A stretch of 64,000 nucleotides of DNA from Paludibacteraceae bacterium (lineage in GTDB: Bacteria > Bacteroidota > Bacteroidia > Bacteroidales > Paludibacteraceae): positions 1 through 64,000 of the forward strand of contig JAEDFN010000004.1 in assembly GCA_016292775.1 (NCBI GenBank), given 5' to 3'. The position numbers and the translations under genes are program-made. The notes beneath the pieces are model-generated. The model did not search any database and had not been told where the DNA came from. It saw nothing but the letters and a program-made list of their open reading frames with translations. Positions 38,225-48,296 of the stretch are shown here, piece after piece. How positions within the stretch are numbered: the first letter of the stretch is position 1; each line of letters opens with the position of its first letter.

Positions 38225-38791
38225 TTATTTTATCTTGTCCGGATTTCTAAGAGCATATTCTTTCCAACTGCTATATTTCTTTTCTATCTGAGGTCGTGAA
38301 GTTTGTAAATAATGACAATATGCTGCTGCAAGACCATCGGTAGCATCTAAATGTATAGGAATTTCTTCTGTAGGAATTCCTAATATTTTTTTCAACATAG
38401 AAGACACCTGTTCTTTACTTGCCGAACCATTTCCTGTAATTGACATCTTAATTTTCAAAGGAGCATATTCAGTTACAGGAATATCATGCAAAAGGGCAGC
38501 AGTTATTGCTACCCCTTGTGCACGACCTAATTTAAGCATAGATTGAACATTTTTACCAAAAAATGGAGCTTCTATTGCCATTTCATCCGGTAAATATTTT
38601 TCTATTAATGCTGTAGTCTGTCGATGTATCTCCTTTAATGTAAGATAGTGATCTTTTATATTATGCAAATCAAAAAAACCTAATGTAATCAATTGAACAT
38701 CTTTCCCTTTGACCTTGATAATTCCATATCCCATGATATTTGTACCGGGGTCTATGCCCATTATTATTCTATCAGTAGTTTTACTTTGCAT
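38225..38791 (-). CDS. ruvC: Holliday junction endonuclease RuvC
   Basis: A 188-residue RNase H-fold resolvase with the N-terminal GIDPGTNIMGYGII (catalytic Asp), the glutamate in MAIEAPFFGKN, and the C-terminal HLDATDGLAAAYCH with acidic residues. It cuts Holliday junctions made by RuvAB. It is the last gene of the leftward operon that begins at dut, one base after DUF4286. Confidence 0.96.
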   Translation of the reverse strand: MQSKTTDRIIMGIDPGTNIMGYGIIKVKGKDVQLITLGFFDLHNIKDHYLTLKEIHRQTTALIEKYLPDEMAIEAPFFGKNVQSMLKLGRAQGVAITAALLHDIPVTEYAPLKIKMSITGNGSASKEQVSSMLKKILGIPTEEIPIHLDATDGLAAAYCHYLQTSRPQIEKKYSSWKEYALRNPDKIK

Positions 38792-38792
38792 A

Positions 38793-39089
38793 TTAAATTG
38801 ATTCTAATATTGTATCAAAATATAATACTTTTTCTTTGAATATGGTTTGTAATATTTTCATACACCCCATATTATTATTTTTCCAATTGTTGATAAACTC
38901 CATATCAGGTGCTTGAAATTGAAGAGCGTAATTGCTATATTCCGGATCTTGAATAGATACAACTTTCATTAAAAAAGGTTGTGTAAATCCATCTTCCAGC
39001 ATCTTTTCAATTATCTCTGATTGGATTATAAATAAACACTTATCTAATACAGAGTTGTGTATTGTAAATGTAGTATTATATAATGTCAT
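38793..39089 (-). CDS. DUF4286 family protein
   Basis: A 98-residue cytoplasmic protein of the Bacteroidota family DUF4286 (MTLYNTTFTIHNSVLDKCL, DPEYSNYALQF). Family proteins are ferredoxin-like in size and have no assigned role. It sits between trxB (2 bases) and ruvC (1 base). Confidence 0.8.
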   Translation of the reverse strand: MTLYNTTFTIHNSVLDKCLFIIQSEIIEKMLEDGFTQPFLMKVVSIQDPEYSNYALQFQAPDMEFINNWKNNNMGCMKILQTIFKEKVLYFDTILESI

Positions 39090-39091
39090 TC

Positions 39092-40030
39092 TTATTTGTG
39101 TAATGCTAAATATTTTTCAGCTTCCATTGCAGCTTTACATCCCGAAGCAGCTGCGCAAATTGCTTGACGATAAATAGGGTCGGCAACGTCTCCGGCTGCG
39201 AATACACCTTCAATATTTGTGAGTGGACGGTATGGTGCTGTCTTTATATATCCTTCTTCGTCTGTCTCTATATATTTTTTGAAAACATCACTATTTGGAT
39301 GGTGTCCAATGGCAAGGAAGAATCCATCGATTTTGATATCTACAATCTCTTCATCCGGTTCTCCTTTTCTTTTTACCAATTTTGCACCTTCTACAAATTC
39401 TTCTCCGTACAAGCCAAGGGTATTGTGCTCAAATAATACTTCAATTTTTTCGTTATTGAATACTCTTTCTTGCATTACTTTTGATGCGCGAAGATATGGT
39501 TTTCTTACAATTAAGTATACTTTAGAGCAAAGACTTGCCAAGTATGATGCTTCCTCACAAGCAGTATCACCACCACCAACTACTGCAACTACTTTTTTTC
39601 TGTAAAAAAAGCCATCACAAGTAGCACATGCAGATACTCCTTTGCCCATATATTTATGCTCATCTGCTAAACCTAGGTATTTTGCACTTGCTCCTGTTGC
39701 TATAATTACAGTGTCTGCTTCAATCTCTTTTTCTCCATCAATGATTACTTTTTTAGGAGATACACTGAAGTCTACATCAGTAACGACACCGGAACGTATG
39801 TCTGTGTTAAATCTTTCTGCTTGAGCTCTAAAATCAGACATCATAATGTTGGCGTCAATTCCTTCAGGATATCCTGGAAAATTCTCTATCTCAGTTGTTT
39901 GTGTCAATTGACCTCCACAAAGCATTCCCTCATATAATACCGGATTCAAATTAGCTCTTGATGCATAAATAGCTGCTGTATATCCGGCAGGTCCTGAACC
40001 GATAATTAAACATTTAATTCTTTCTGTCAT
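39092..40030 (-). CDS. trxB: Thioredoxin reductase
   Basis: A 312-residue flavoprotein that uses NADPH to reduce thioredoxin. FAD loop IIGSGPAGYTAAIYASRA, redox pair C-A-T-C in SACATCDGFFY, NADPH loop VVGGGDTACEEASYLAS, and C-terminal FAD segment GVFAAGDVADPIYRQ are all present. Length is normal. It follows the EnvC-like gene by 25 bases with no promoter seen between them. Confidence 0.96.
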   Translation of the reverse strand: MTERIKCLIIGSGPAGYTAAIYASRANLNPVLYEGMLCGGQLTQTTEIENFPGYPEGIDANIMMSDFRAQAERFNTDIRSGVVTDVDFSVSPKKVIIDGEKEIEADTVIIATGASAKYLGLADEHKYMGKGVSACATCDGFFYRKKVVAVVGGGDTACEEASYLASLCSKVYLIVRKPYLRASKVMQERVFNNEKIEVLFEHNTLGLYGEEFVEGAKLVKRKGEPDEEIVDIKIDGFFLAIGHHPNSDVFKKYIETDEEGYIKTAPYRPLTNIEGVFAAGDVADPIYRQAICAAASGCKAAMEAEKYLALHK

Positions 40031-40055
40031 AATTGTATAATTGTTTATTTATTAA

Positions 40056-41261
40056 TTATTTTGCTAACCAAAGTTCCGGGTTTTGTATTTCTGTATCTTT
40101 GTACAGCATAAAGTATAACTCAGTTTTGTTATCATTTTCTTTATCTGTAAATATTTTTCCAATTTTCTGCTTCGTCGTAACCTTATCTCCTACTTTAACA
40201 TATAATGTAGTTAAATTAGAATATACAGTTCTATAGTTACCATGCTTTATAATAACGGAACTATTACTTCCCGGGATAGAAAAACATTGAGTAACAACAC
40301 CTTCAAACACTGCTCTTGCATCTGACCCTGAAGGAGTTTGAAAATATGTACCCTTATTGTTTATTGTTACTTTTTCCAAAAATGGATGTGGTTGTATACC
40401 ATAATGCCCGCTAATAAATCCTTTTTCTATCGGCCTTGGTAATTTTCCTTTATTAGCTTGAAAATTACCTGCAACCAATTTCTCTTCTTTACTTAGTTCA
40501 AATTTATTATTAGAGTTGGTATTCTTATTCTTATCTTGTTTTTTTAATTCAGCAGCTATCATATCTTGAATCTTTTTATTGAGAAGATTTGCTTGTTCTT
40601 GCTGCTTTTTCTGCTTTGCTTTCAGTTGTTTTTCTTTAGTTTTTAGAGAGGATAGTTCGTTTGTATGTTGACGCTGTTGTTGTTCTAATCGTTGTTGCTC
40701 TAATTCTTTAGCATTAATAGCTACCTCTTTTTTATTTCTATTTTCAGTTAATTCTTCTTCCTGATGCTGTAAAGTATTGGTTATTTCTTGTATCTCTTTA
40801 ACAATTTTTTTTCTGTGATTTGACGCTTCTTGTAAATATCTAAATCTCCTAAAAGCTTGATTAAAATCACTCGATGATAAAATATACATTGTAGGAGAGA
40901 AATGTTTGTGATGACTATATATGGCTTTACAATTCTGTGCATATTCAATGCGTAATTGTTTTAGATACTCTTCATACAATTTTTTTGATTGCTGTATTGA
41001 GTCGATATCTCTATTTAATACCGAAATTTCCGAATTTAGAGTGTTGATATATTCATTACTCTGCTTTATGGAGCGTTTTAATAGATATAATTTGTTTTCG
41101 GTTCCTTTTTTGTTTTTTTGAGTCTCATTCAATAATTTATTGGTAATAGCCAATTCGTTGAGAGCCTTTTTCTTTTTGGCTTCCAACTCTTTTATCGTCT
41201 GTCCTTCAACTAAAGAGGGTAGGGTAAAAAACAATATCAAGATGATATATATGAATTTCAT
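40056..41261 (-). CDS. EnvC-like murein hydrolase activator (degenerate M23 domain)
   Basis: A 401-residue periplasmic protein: signal peptide (cleavage near VEG-QT), a long coiled coil (about 25-250), then a LytM/M23 domain. The first zinc-site histidine is kept (H292 in QPHP), but the Asp expected in the GxD position is replaced (GTYF, about 304-307) and the HxH motif reads ELY (381-383). So it probably does not cleave peptidoglycan itself and instead activates an amidase, as E. coli EnvC does. It follows the DUF4292 gene by 2 bases. Confidence 0.88.
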   Translation of the reverse strand: MKFIYIILILFFTLPSLVEGQTIKELEAKKKKALNELAITNKLLNETQKNKKGTENKLYLLKRSIKQSNEYINTLNSEISVLNRDIDSIQQSKKLYEEYLKQLRIEYAQNCKAIYSHHKHFSPTMYILSSSDFNQAFRRFRYLQEASNHRKKIVKEIQEITNTLQHQEEELTENRNKKEVAINAKELEQQRLEQQQRQHTNELSSLKTKEKQLKAKQKKQQEQANLLNKKIQDMIAAELKKQDKNKNTNSNNKFELSKEEKLVAGNFQANKGKLPRPIEKGFISGHYGIQPHPFLEKVTINNKGTYFQTPSGSDARAVFEGVVTQCFSIPGSNSSVIIKHGNYRTVYSNLTTLYVKVGDKVTTKQKIGKIFTDKENDNKTELYFMLYKDTEIQNPELWLAK

Positions 41262-41263
41262 AT

Positions 41264-42112
41264 CTATTTTTTAAACGATATAATATTGGTTAATGTAGTT
41301 TTTGTATATCTGGTAATGTTTATAGGGGATATTAATAGTTCTTTATTGAAAGATACCTTATCGAACGATACTTTTGCAGAAAATTTTGTTTTTACAAGAT
41401 TTGTTGTAATATTAACTCCGTTCGGGAATGATATCTTATCATTTGTAACTAAATCTCCATAAGTAACTCCGTAAACAAGGTCGTATTTGTTTTGCGCACC
41501 TGTTAATACTATTCTATTATTATAGATATCAAATCGTTGTACCATTTTGTCTATAGTATCAGTTCCTAATATGGTAATAGTATCTGATACTACATTACTT
41601 ATTTTAAATTTTGAAATAATCTCTTTTTCGCTACTTTTTGTTAATGTGAATAGCTTATGAGAACAGAAAGATTCTATAGCTTTGTAGTCCACTTCTACTC
41701 CTGTATTATATCTAATATAGTCATAAGAATGTTCTGCATATTTACGATTGATTTTATCGTACACCATAAATTTATTTGGAAAGAATTCCAATCTATACAT
41801 CTCAATACCTAATGCAGGTTGGATTCCTAAAGAAACAATACTATCTGTTTTGATGCGTAATGTACCTTTTACATTAAATGTAATACCGTTATATTCCATA
41901 GACATGGTTAATTTCGATATATTCATCGTTTTAAAATCAGGTTGAACTTCAATTGCTGATTTTATTACGTTATTCACATTGGTACTTTCTGCCGATGTAC
42001 TTTTTACTTTTGTATTCTTTTTTTGAATATTACAACTGGAAAATATCATTAATATTACTGATAATGATATTATTAACGTTTTATAAATGTTATTATTTTT
42101 CATGTTTATCAT
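41264..42112 (-). CDS. DUF4292 lipoprotein
   Basis: A 282-residue lipoprotein (signal ending IFSSC). The mature part is a beta-rich LolA/LolB-like fold, seen in LTMSMEYNGITFNVKGTLRI, DSIVSLGIQPALGIEMYRLEF and FMVYDKINRKY. DUF4292 has no firm function; the fold suggests handling of lipid or lipoprotein. The ATG at 42112 overlaps the TPR gene by 20 bases; a second ATG at 42103 is equally possible. Confidence 0.85.
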   Translation of the reverse strand: MINMKNNNIYKTLIISLSVILMIFSSCNIQKKNTKVKSTSAESTNVNNVIKSAIEVQPDFKTMNISKLTMSMEYNGITFNVKGTLRIKTDSIVSLGIQPALGIEMYRLEFFPNKFMVYDKINRKYAEHSYDYIRYNTGVEVDYKAIESFCSHKLFTLTKSSEKEIISKFKISNVVSDTITILGTDTIDKMVQRFDIYNNRIVLTGAQNKYDLVYGVTYGDLVTNDKISFPNGVNITTNLVKTKFSAKVSFDKVSFNKELLISPINITRYTKTTLTNIISFKK

Positions 42113-43922
42113 TAAAATATTGTTGTATTTCTATTATTGCATTTTTTACTTCCATATTCAGATTCTCTTTTTGTGAATCGTTTAAAGAATTGAATATATT
42201 TATAATTCTATTCCAAAGTTCTTCTGCCTCTGTATTCATATTTAATGCAAAATACACCTTACCATGATGATAGTATAGAACTATACAATCAACTTCATTT
42301 CTACTGGAATCAGTTAATAGTCGATGTATTTTATCAAAATATATGTTTGAAAGAAAGTAGTTCTTTTGAAGGTATAATATCCAAGCATATGTATCAATGC
42401 AACTTATTTGATTAGGATCCATTTCAATAGCTTTTTGTGCTATTTTTTCCGCTTCATTAAGTTTTGTAGAGTCAATAGATAAATAATAAGCTTTATTATT
42501 TAATGTTAATGCATTATTTGGATTATATTTTAAACTACTATCTATGGCATTTAGAATCTTATTATAATCTGCATTCCGTGTCATTAATACGGACGAGTAA
42601 ATATCGTATATATTTGCTTTACTATTTTTATCATCAATTTGGTTTATGTAAAAGTTGACAGTATCATTAATTGCGGAGATACTCATGGTAGTATCGGCGA
42701 CTGTTAATAAAAAATATTGGAAAAACCATACGTCATTGTCGTATTTTTTGTAATTTTTCAAGCAAAAATCTTTGATTACACTATTATCTACTTTATTTGT
42801 AGCCATTATCGTGTAATAGTCAGATGCCAATTTTTGGTCATAATAATTGTCATCATAAACTAAACTTTCTATTGTATTATTCATATTCACCGAGTCATTC
42901 AAAATTTTATATATATCCGCTTTTAATAATAACATTTTGTGGGATGTATTGAAATTATCGGTTAATAAGTCTATTATAGGATATATCTTGTCTTTTTGGT
43001 TTGTTTGATTGTAGTACGCAACAGTTGAGCGTATATTGGATTCCAAATCAGAGAAGTCCATGTTACTACCATTAATTGTTTTTATTGTATAGTAAGCGAA
43101 TAAAGAATCATTATCAAGATGTTTGTAATTATTTGCTAAATAATAATATAGCATTGTACTATCAATAATGTCTTTATTGTTGTTCAGTGTTTCGATAGCT
43201 AAATTGTATTTTCCATTAATTGAGTATATGTCTGATATGTAAGTGATAGCAATAGGTTTGGTTTCAGGATATTTATTTATAAAAGAATTAATAAAATCAA
43301 TAGCGCCATCCCAATTTTTTTCCAATTTATATACATATACCATTGATTCTAAATATTCGTATTTATCTTGAGTTACTTCATATATTTTGTTTATATATTT
43401 TTTTGCCTCATTAAACTTTTCAACTTGGGCTGAATTGATAAAAAGGTAATTATATGCTATTGTTTTATCTTGTTCTAATTTCAAAAGTTTGTTACAATAC
43501 TTTTTTGTTGCTTTATAATCCTTAAAAGATAGTAACAATTGAATTAATTTTTTGATATAAACTTTATTAGTCGGGTCGTACTTAACGGCTTGCGTCAGAA
43601 AATATTCTGCTATACTATATTTTGCGTCTTTTTCTTCAATGTAATAGTTATAAGAAAGATAGAAATACAGAGCAATATCTTTTTTATCCAGCTTATCATA
43701 GTTGCGGCTAAGATAATCGTATTGTTGAATATTTAATGGATTATCTAAAATGCAATCTTTTATCAATTCAGAAAAGGCGTAATCTATTTTGTGTTGTATT
43801 GTTGAGTCTTTTATTGCATCTTGAGCACATATCTCCTTCATTATGGAATCATTATAAAAATTATTTCCATAACATACTGATATTGAGATAAAAGATAATA
43901 ATAATATAATTAGTTTTTTCAT
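42093..43922 (-). CDS. Secreted TPR-repeat protein
   Basis: About 609 residues from the ATG at 43922, which gives a clean signal peptide (MKKLIILLLSFISISVCYGN) and lies 1 base after the dut stop; a longer frame to 43955 would overlap dut. The mature protein is helical, with TPR-type units such as LALTLNNKAYYLSI and AEKIAQKAIEMDPNQISCIDTYAWILY. The order TPR, DUF4292, EnvC-like suggests an envelope-assembly role; that is inference from context. Confidence 0.82.
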   Translation of the reverse strand: MKKLIILLLSFISISVCYGNNFYNDSIMKEICAQDAIKDSTIQHKIDYAFSELIKDCILDNPLNIQQYDYLSRNYDKLDKKDIALYFYLSYNYYIEEKDAKYSIAEYFLTQAVKYDPTNKVYIKKLIQLLLSFKDYKATKKYCNKLLKLEQDKTIAYNYLFINSAQVEKFNEAKKYINKIYEVTQDKYEYLESMVYVYKLEKNWDGAIDFINSFINKYPETKPIAITYISDIYSINGKYNLAIETLNNNKDIIDSTMLYYYLANNYKHLDNDSLFAYYTIKTINGSNMDFSDLESNIRSTVAYYNQTNQKDKIYPIIDLLTDNFNTSHKMLLLKADIYKILNDSVNMNNTIESLVYDDNYYDQKLASDYYTIMATNKVDNSVIKDFCLKNYKKYDNDVWFFQYFLLTVADTTMSISAINDTVNFYINQIDDKNSKANIYDIYSSVLMTRNADYNKILNAIDSSLKYNPNNALTLNNKAYYLSIDSTKLNEAEKIAQKAIEMDPNQISCIDTYAWILYLQKNYFLSNIYFDKIHRLLTDSSRNEVDCIVLYYHHGKVYFALNMNTEAEELWNRIINIFNSLNDSQKENLNMEVKNAIIEIQQYFNDKHEK

Positions 43923-43923
43923 A

Positions 43924-44358
43924 CTATTTTCCGGAATGTCCAAAGCCACCATCACCTCTTGTTGTTTCTGATAAAATATTTACAGGTAACCATTCTACAT
44001 TTTCGTATTTAGAGATAATCATTTGGCATATTCTATCTCCATCATTGATAATAAATGGTTCGTTTGATAAATTAATTAAAATAACACCTATTTCACCTCG
44101 ATAATCTGCATCTATAGTACCGGGGGTATTTAATACTGTTATTCCATGTTTTAATGCCATGCCTGAGCGTGGGCGAATTTGTGCTTCAAATCCGTCAGGT
44201 AGAGCGATATACAAGCCTGTAGGGATGAGTTTTCTTTCTAATGGATTTAGTGTTATAGGAGCATCAATATTTGCTTTTATATCAAGCCCGGCAGATTGTA
44301 TAGTACTATATTTGGGTAATTCGTGTTTTGATTTATTTATTATTTCTACTTGTAGCAT
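43924..44358 (-). CDS. dut: dUTP diphosphatase
   Basis: A 144-residue trimeric dUTPase that hydrolyses dUTP to dUMP. Motifs in order: [22 protein letters not shown], the uracil-binding [29 protein letters not shown], and the C-terminal [11 protein letters not shown]. All five motifs are intact. It is first in the leftward operon to ruvC. Confidence 0.97.
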   Translation of the reverse strand: MLQVEIINKSKHELPKYSTIQSAGLDIKANIDAPITLNPLERKLIPTGLYIALPDGFEAQIRPRSGMALKHGITVLNTPGTIDADYRGEIGVILINLSNEPFIINDGDRICQMIISKYENVEWLPVNILSETTRGDGGFGHSGK

Positions 44359-44379
44359 AGTTGTATTTATTTACCACTG

Positions 44380-44387
44380 CAAAGTTA
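44380..44387 (-). promoter_or_regulatory. -7 box for the dut-ruvC operon
   Basis: The minus strand reads TAACTTTG, 21 bases before the dut ATG at 44358, giving a very short leader. Confidence 0.55.
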
Positions 44388-44415
44388 ATAATTTCTATTT
44401 ATTCATGCAAGAAAA

Positions 44416-44447
44416 ATGGCTATATGTTTTGGATAACATATAGCCAT
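44416..44447 (-). terminator. Intrinsic terminator after tryptophanase
   Basis: A perfect 13-bp stem (ATGGCTATATGTT / AACATATAGCCAT, 6-base loop). On the minus strand a run of Ts follows (plus-strand As at 44412-44416). It lies between the tnaA stop and the dut promoter. Confidence 0.85.
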
Positions 44448-44492
44448 ATAATGATAAATAATATAAAGATTTACTTATTAATCATAATAAAA

Positions 44493-45872
44493 TTATTCTG
44501 CTACAGGAGCTAATTTTACTGTAAAGTGACGGAGAAGAGGAGCTTCCCAAGTAATTTTATAACCGTGTTTGATTTCGTTACGACGGTCAAATACATTCTT
44601 AAGAGCTACAGCAATTACATCCATGTGGTTGTTTGTATATGTACGACGTGCGATGCACAAACGTAACAAATCCAAACCGTTAAATCTGTTTTCACGAGTT
44701 ACAGGGTCACGGTCAGCAAGGATGTAACCGATTTCACAACCACGAATACCGGCTTCTTTGTAAAGTTCAATAGCAAGTGTTTGTGCAGGGAATTCTTCTT
44801 TTGGTACGTTTGTAAGGATTAATCCGGCATCAATAAATAAGGCGTGACCACCTACTGGACGTTGGTAAGGGATACCAAATTCGTCTAAGCGAGCAGCTAA
44901 ATATTGTACTTGTTTGATACGAGTTTCAATTGTTGCCAATTCTGTATTCTCTTCAAGACCTACAGCAAGAGCGTCCATATCACGACCGTTCATACCACCG
45001 TAAGTAAGGAATCCTTCAAATTGAATACAGAAGCCTTTTGCTCCTTCGTACCAATCTTGATGACGTGTAGCGATAAAACCACCCATGTTTACGAGACCGT
45101 CTTTTTTAGCAGACATTGTCATACCATCTGCATAAGAATAAATCTCTTTTACAATTTCTTTAATTGTTTTGTCTGCATAACCCTCTTCACGAGTTTTGAT
45201 AAAATAAGCATTCTCTACAAAACGAGCTGAGTCGAAAATTACACGTTTTCCGTATTGGTCGGCTAATTTACGTACTCCGCGAAGGTTTTCCATTGATACA
45301 GGTTGTCCACCTGCTGTATTATTAGTAATAGTAACAATGATAAAAGGAATTTTATCGTTTTGCTCTTTCAAAACTTTCTCCAATTTTTTCAAGTCAACAT
45401 TACCTTTAAATGGAAGTTCCAATTGTGTGTTTTTAGCTTCATCAATAGTACAATCTACTGCGAATGCTTTTCTACCTTCGATATGACCTTTTGTAGTATC
45501 GAAATGTGAGTTACCTGGAACTATGTCTCCTTCGTGTACCAAATAGCTGAATAATACGTTTTCAGCTGCACGTCCTTGGTGAGTAGGGATAACCCATTCA
45601 AAACCTGTTAATTTGGTAATAGTATCTTTTAAATGAAAGAAAGATTTTGCACCTGCATAACTTTCATCACCTGTCATCATGGCAGCCCATTGGCGGTCTG
45701 ACATTGCTCCGGTTCCGGAGTCTGTTAGACAGTCGATATAAATTTTACTTGCCTCTAATGCGAACAAATTGTAATTCGCATCTTTGATCCATTGTTCACG
45801 CTCTTCGCGTGTTGATTTGTGAATAGGCTCTACCATTTTGATTTTGTAGGCCTCTGCGAAAGGTAATTCCAT
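44493..45872 (-). CDS. tnaA: Tryptophanase
   Basis: A 459-residue PLP enzyme that splits tryptophan into indole, pyruvate and ammonia. The PLP lysine is K257 in MSAKKDG; THQGRAAE, NTAGGQPVSM and DSARFVENAYFI are family segments. The closely related tyrosine phenol-lyase is the main alternative, but the pattern (HFDTTKGHIEG, RGCEIGYILADRDPVT) matches Bacteroides tryptophanase as I recall it. It is the last gene after the V/A-ATPase cluster, separated from ntpK by a tandem repeat and with no clear promoter of its own. Confidence 0.92.
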   Translation of the reverse strand: MELPFAEAYKIKMVEPIHKSTREEREQWIKDANYNLFALEASKIYIDCLTDSGTGAMSDRQWAAMMTGDESYAGAKSFFHLKDTITKLTGFEWVIPTHQGRAAENVLFSYLVHEGDIVPGNSHFDTTKGHIEGRKAFAVDCTIDEAKNTQLELPFKGNVDLKKLEKVLKEQNDKIPFIIVTITNNTAGGQPVSMENLRGVRKLADQYGKRVIFDSARFVENAYFIKTREEGYADKTIKEIVKEIYSYADGMTMSAKKDGLVNMGGFIATRHQDWYEGAKGFCIQFEGFLTYGGMNGRDMDALAVGLEENTELATIETRIKQVQYLAARLDEFGIPYQRPVGGHALFIDAGLILTNVPKEEFPAQTLAIELYKEAGIRGCEIGYILADRDPVTRENRFNGLDLLRLCIARRTYTNNHMDVIAVALKNVFDRRNEIKHGYKITWEAPLLRHFTVKLAPVAE

Positions 45873-45913
45873 AATATTTTAATTTAAGTTGTTATGTTGA
45901 TAATTAAAATTAA

Positions 45914-46433
<520 letters not shown>

Positions 46434-46440
46434 TTAATAT

Positions 46441-48285
46441 TTATTTTATTACTTTTGATAATGGAGAATATTTTTCTCCTTTTCCTTCGTATCCTAAATT
46501 TTTAAAGTATTCTACGAACGTTAAACGCAATGGGTGAACAAAAGCACTTAATGATGATAATGCAATATTCAAGGTATGACCTATTAATACAATGATGATA
46601 AATGGTAGATATTGGATAAATATCGGATCATCTCCTAATACCATAAATCCCAATTGATTAAAGGCTTGTCCTAACATTGCGCCTGCTAATCCCAATGCAT
46701 AAAGACGGATGTAACTTAATACATCGCTTAATATACCTGTTATCATATTGTATGTATCCCACAATCCCGCTCCAATATTTATTAACGGATTTCGTTTAAT
46801 ATTATTGAATATAAATATACCTAATGCTGAGATAATTCCAATAGCGATAATCATGTATTTTGTAGCTTCAATACTTATTGCATTAGAAATTGCAAGTATA
46901 GCGGTTATTATACCACCAAGGATGAGTATGAGCCAACCCCATGTGCTTAAATTATTCATTATTCCGGATTGTTTGGTGTAACATATGGCTTTTACAACCA
47001 TCGCCAAACAAATATGGAAAATACCGATAATTATTGCAGCAACCATTTGAATATCAAAGCCCATTAACTCTCCTTTTAGTAAAATACCTTTAACAGAATC
47101 AGGTAACCAAGATACCGTTGAAAGGTCTATTCCAAAGAATGTTCCAAGGAAGAATCCAATTACTGTAGTACCTACACCTAATACGGTGATAATAGGACCT
47201 AACCCTTCAAACATTTCGATTTTTATTTTTTTGGTAATAACACCTATACCGAAGAGTATCAAAATTAATCCATATCCTGCGTCACCCATACACATTGCAA
47301 AGAAAAGCAAGAAGAAAGGACCTAATATCGGAGTAGGGTCAAATTCATTATAATTTGGTAATCCATACATGCCGGTAAGTGGCTCGAATAATTTTGTAAA
47401 GCGGTTATTCCTCAATTTTATCGGTACATTATCTTCTGCTTTAGGGTCATTTACCTCATAGTAAATATCGTTCTTTTGCAAAAAATCCAATAGAGCTGAT
47501 TCTGTATCAATTGGGCAGTAACCTTCTAATACCATTACGGTATCATCTGCCGCTTTTATGGTATTTAATTTTACCTTGTCGATATCAATAATTTCAGTTA
47601 TAAGTAATGAGAGGTATTTTAAATTGTTTATGTTGTTGACAGCAAACTCTTTAATTTCTTCAAATTGTGTGTTATACAATTTTTTTGCCTCTTCATAGTT
47701 TGCAGTGGCAATAGTGCTGTCGGAATTATTGATATCAAATTGCTCTGCTTCAATCTCTATTTTTTCATCATTAGTAAGTGTGACAAAATAGGTTGTATTA
47801 TTCAATTCATTAATAACGAATGCATTAAACTGCTCTTCCCACTCCGGTTTATACAAGCGGGTAGGACAAGTGAACAATTTTACATAATAGCCGATATCTT
47901 CTATTTTTTTTAGTTGATCAATAGAAAAGTTTCCCCAAGCGGATATTCTTTCATACTCTTTTTCTGCTATTGTCAGCGCTTGTTTTGCTTGTTCTAATTG
48001 AGATAATAAAGCTTCTGACTTAGCCAATAAATCCATTCCTTCGTCAAATTCATGAATAGATGTCTGAGACAAAGAGATGTTTTTATCTAACTTATTATAA
48101 AGAATATCTATATTGTTTTCTATTCGTTTTTTAAGATTAAATTTCTCGACTAACAACTCACAACTTTTGTCGTTGTTTTCTAATGTGGCAATATGCAACA
48201 CTCCGATTTCTCTTAATTTTTCGAGAAAATCGTCATACTGTGCATGATACACTAGAAAATCGTATTTTTTCATTTTCGTTATCAT
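46441..48285 (-). CDS. ntpI: V/A-type ATPase subunit I (membrane stator, a-subunit)
   Basis: A 614-residue protein with an N-terminal cytosolic half of coiled coils (about 1-310) and a C-terminal half with seven or eight helices starting at PFFLLFFAMCMGDAGYGL. The ion-channel arginine is R527 in LSYIRLYALGLAG. The subunit forms the ion half-channels against the K ring and links to the peripheral stalk (subunit E). Confidence 0.93.
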   Translation of the reverse strand: MITKMKKYDFLVYHAQYDDFLEKLREIGVLHIATLENNDKSCELLVEKFNLKKRIENNIDILYNKLDKNISLSQTSIHEFDEGMDLLAKSEALLSQLEQAKQALTIAEKEYERISAWGNFSIDQLKKIEDIGYYVKLFTCPTRLYKPEWEEQFNAFVINELNNTTYFVTLTNDEKIEIEAEQFDINNSDSTIATANYEEAKKLYNTQFEEIKEFAVNNINNLKYLSLLITEIIDIDKVKLNTIKAADDTVMVLEGYCPIDTESALLDFLQKNDIYYEVNDPKAEDNVPIKLRNNRFTKLFEPLTGMYGLPNYNEFDPTPILGPFFLLFFAMCMGDAGYGLILILFGIGVITKKIKIEMFEGLGPIITVLGVGTTVIGFFLGTFFGIDLSTVSWLPDSVKGILLKGELMGFDIQMVAAIIIGIFHICLAMVVKAICYTKQSGIMNNLSTWGWLILILGGIITAILAISNAISIEATKYMIIAIGIISALGIFIFNNIKRNPLINIGAGLWDTYNMITGILSDVLSYIRLYALGLAGAMLGQAFNQLGFMVLGDDPIFIQYLPFIIIVLIGHTLNIALSSLSAFVHPLRLTFVEYFKNLGYEGKGEKYSPLSKVIK

Positions 48286-48296
48286 ATTCCCACAAT

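Noticed and set aside
43923..43955. Longer start for the secreted TPR protein
   Set aside because: It would overlap dut and precede a clean signal peptide that begins at 43922.
44493..45872. Tyrosine phenol-lyase as the identity of this PLP enzyme
   Set aside because: The two families are similar in length here, but the segments around the active site match Bacteroides tryptophanase better; not fully excluded.
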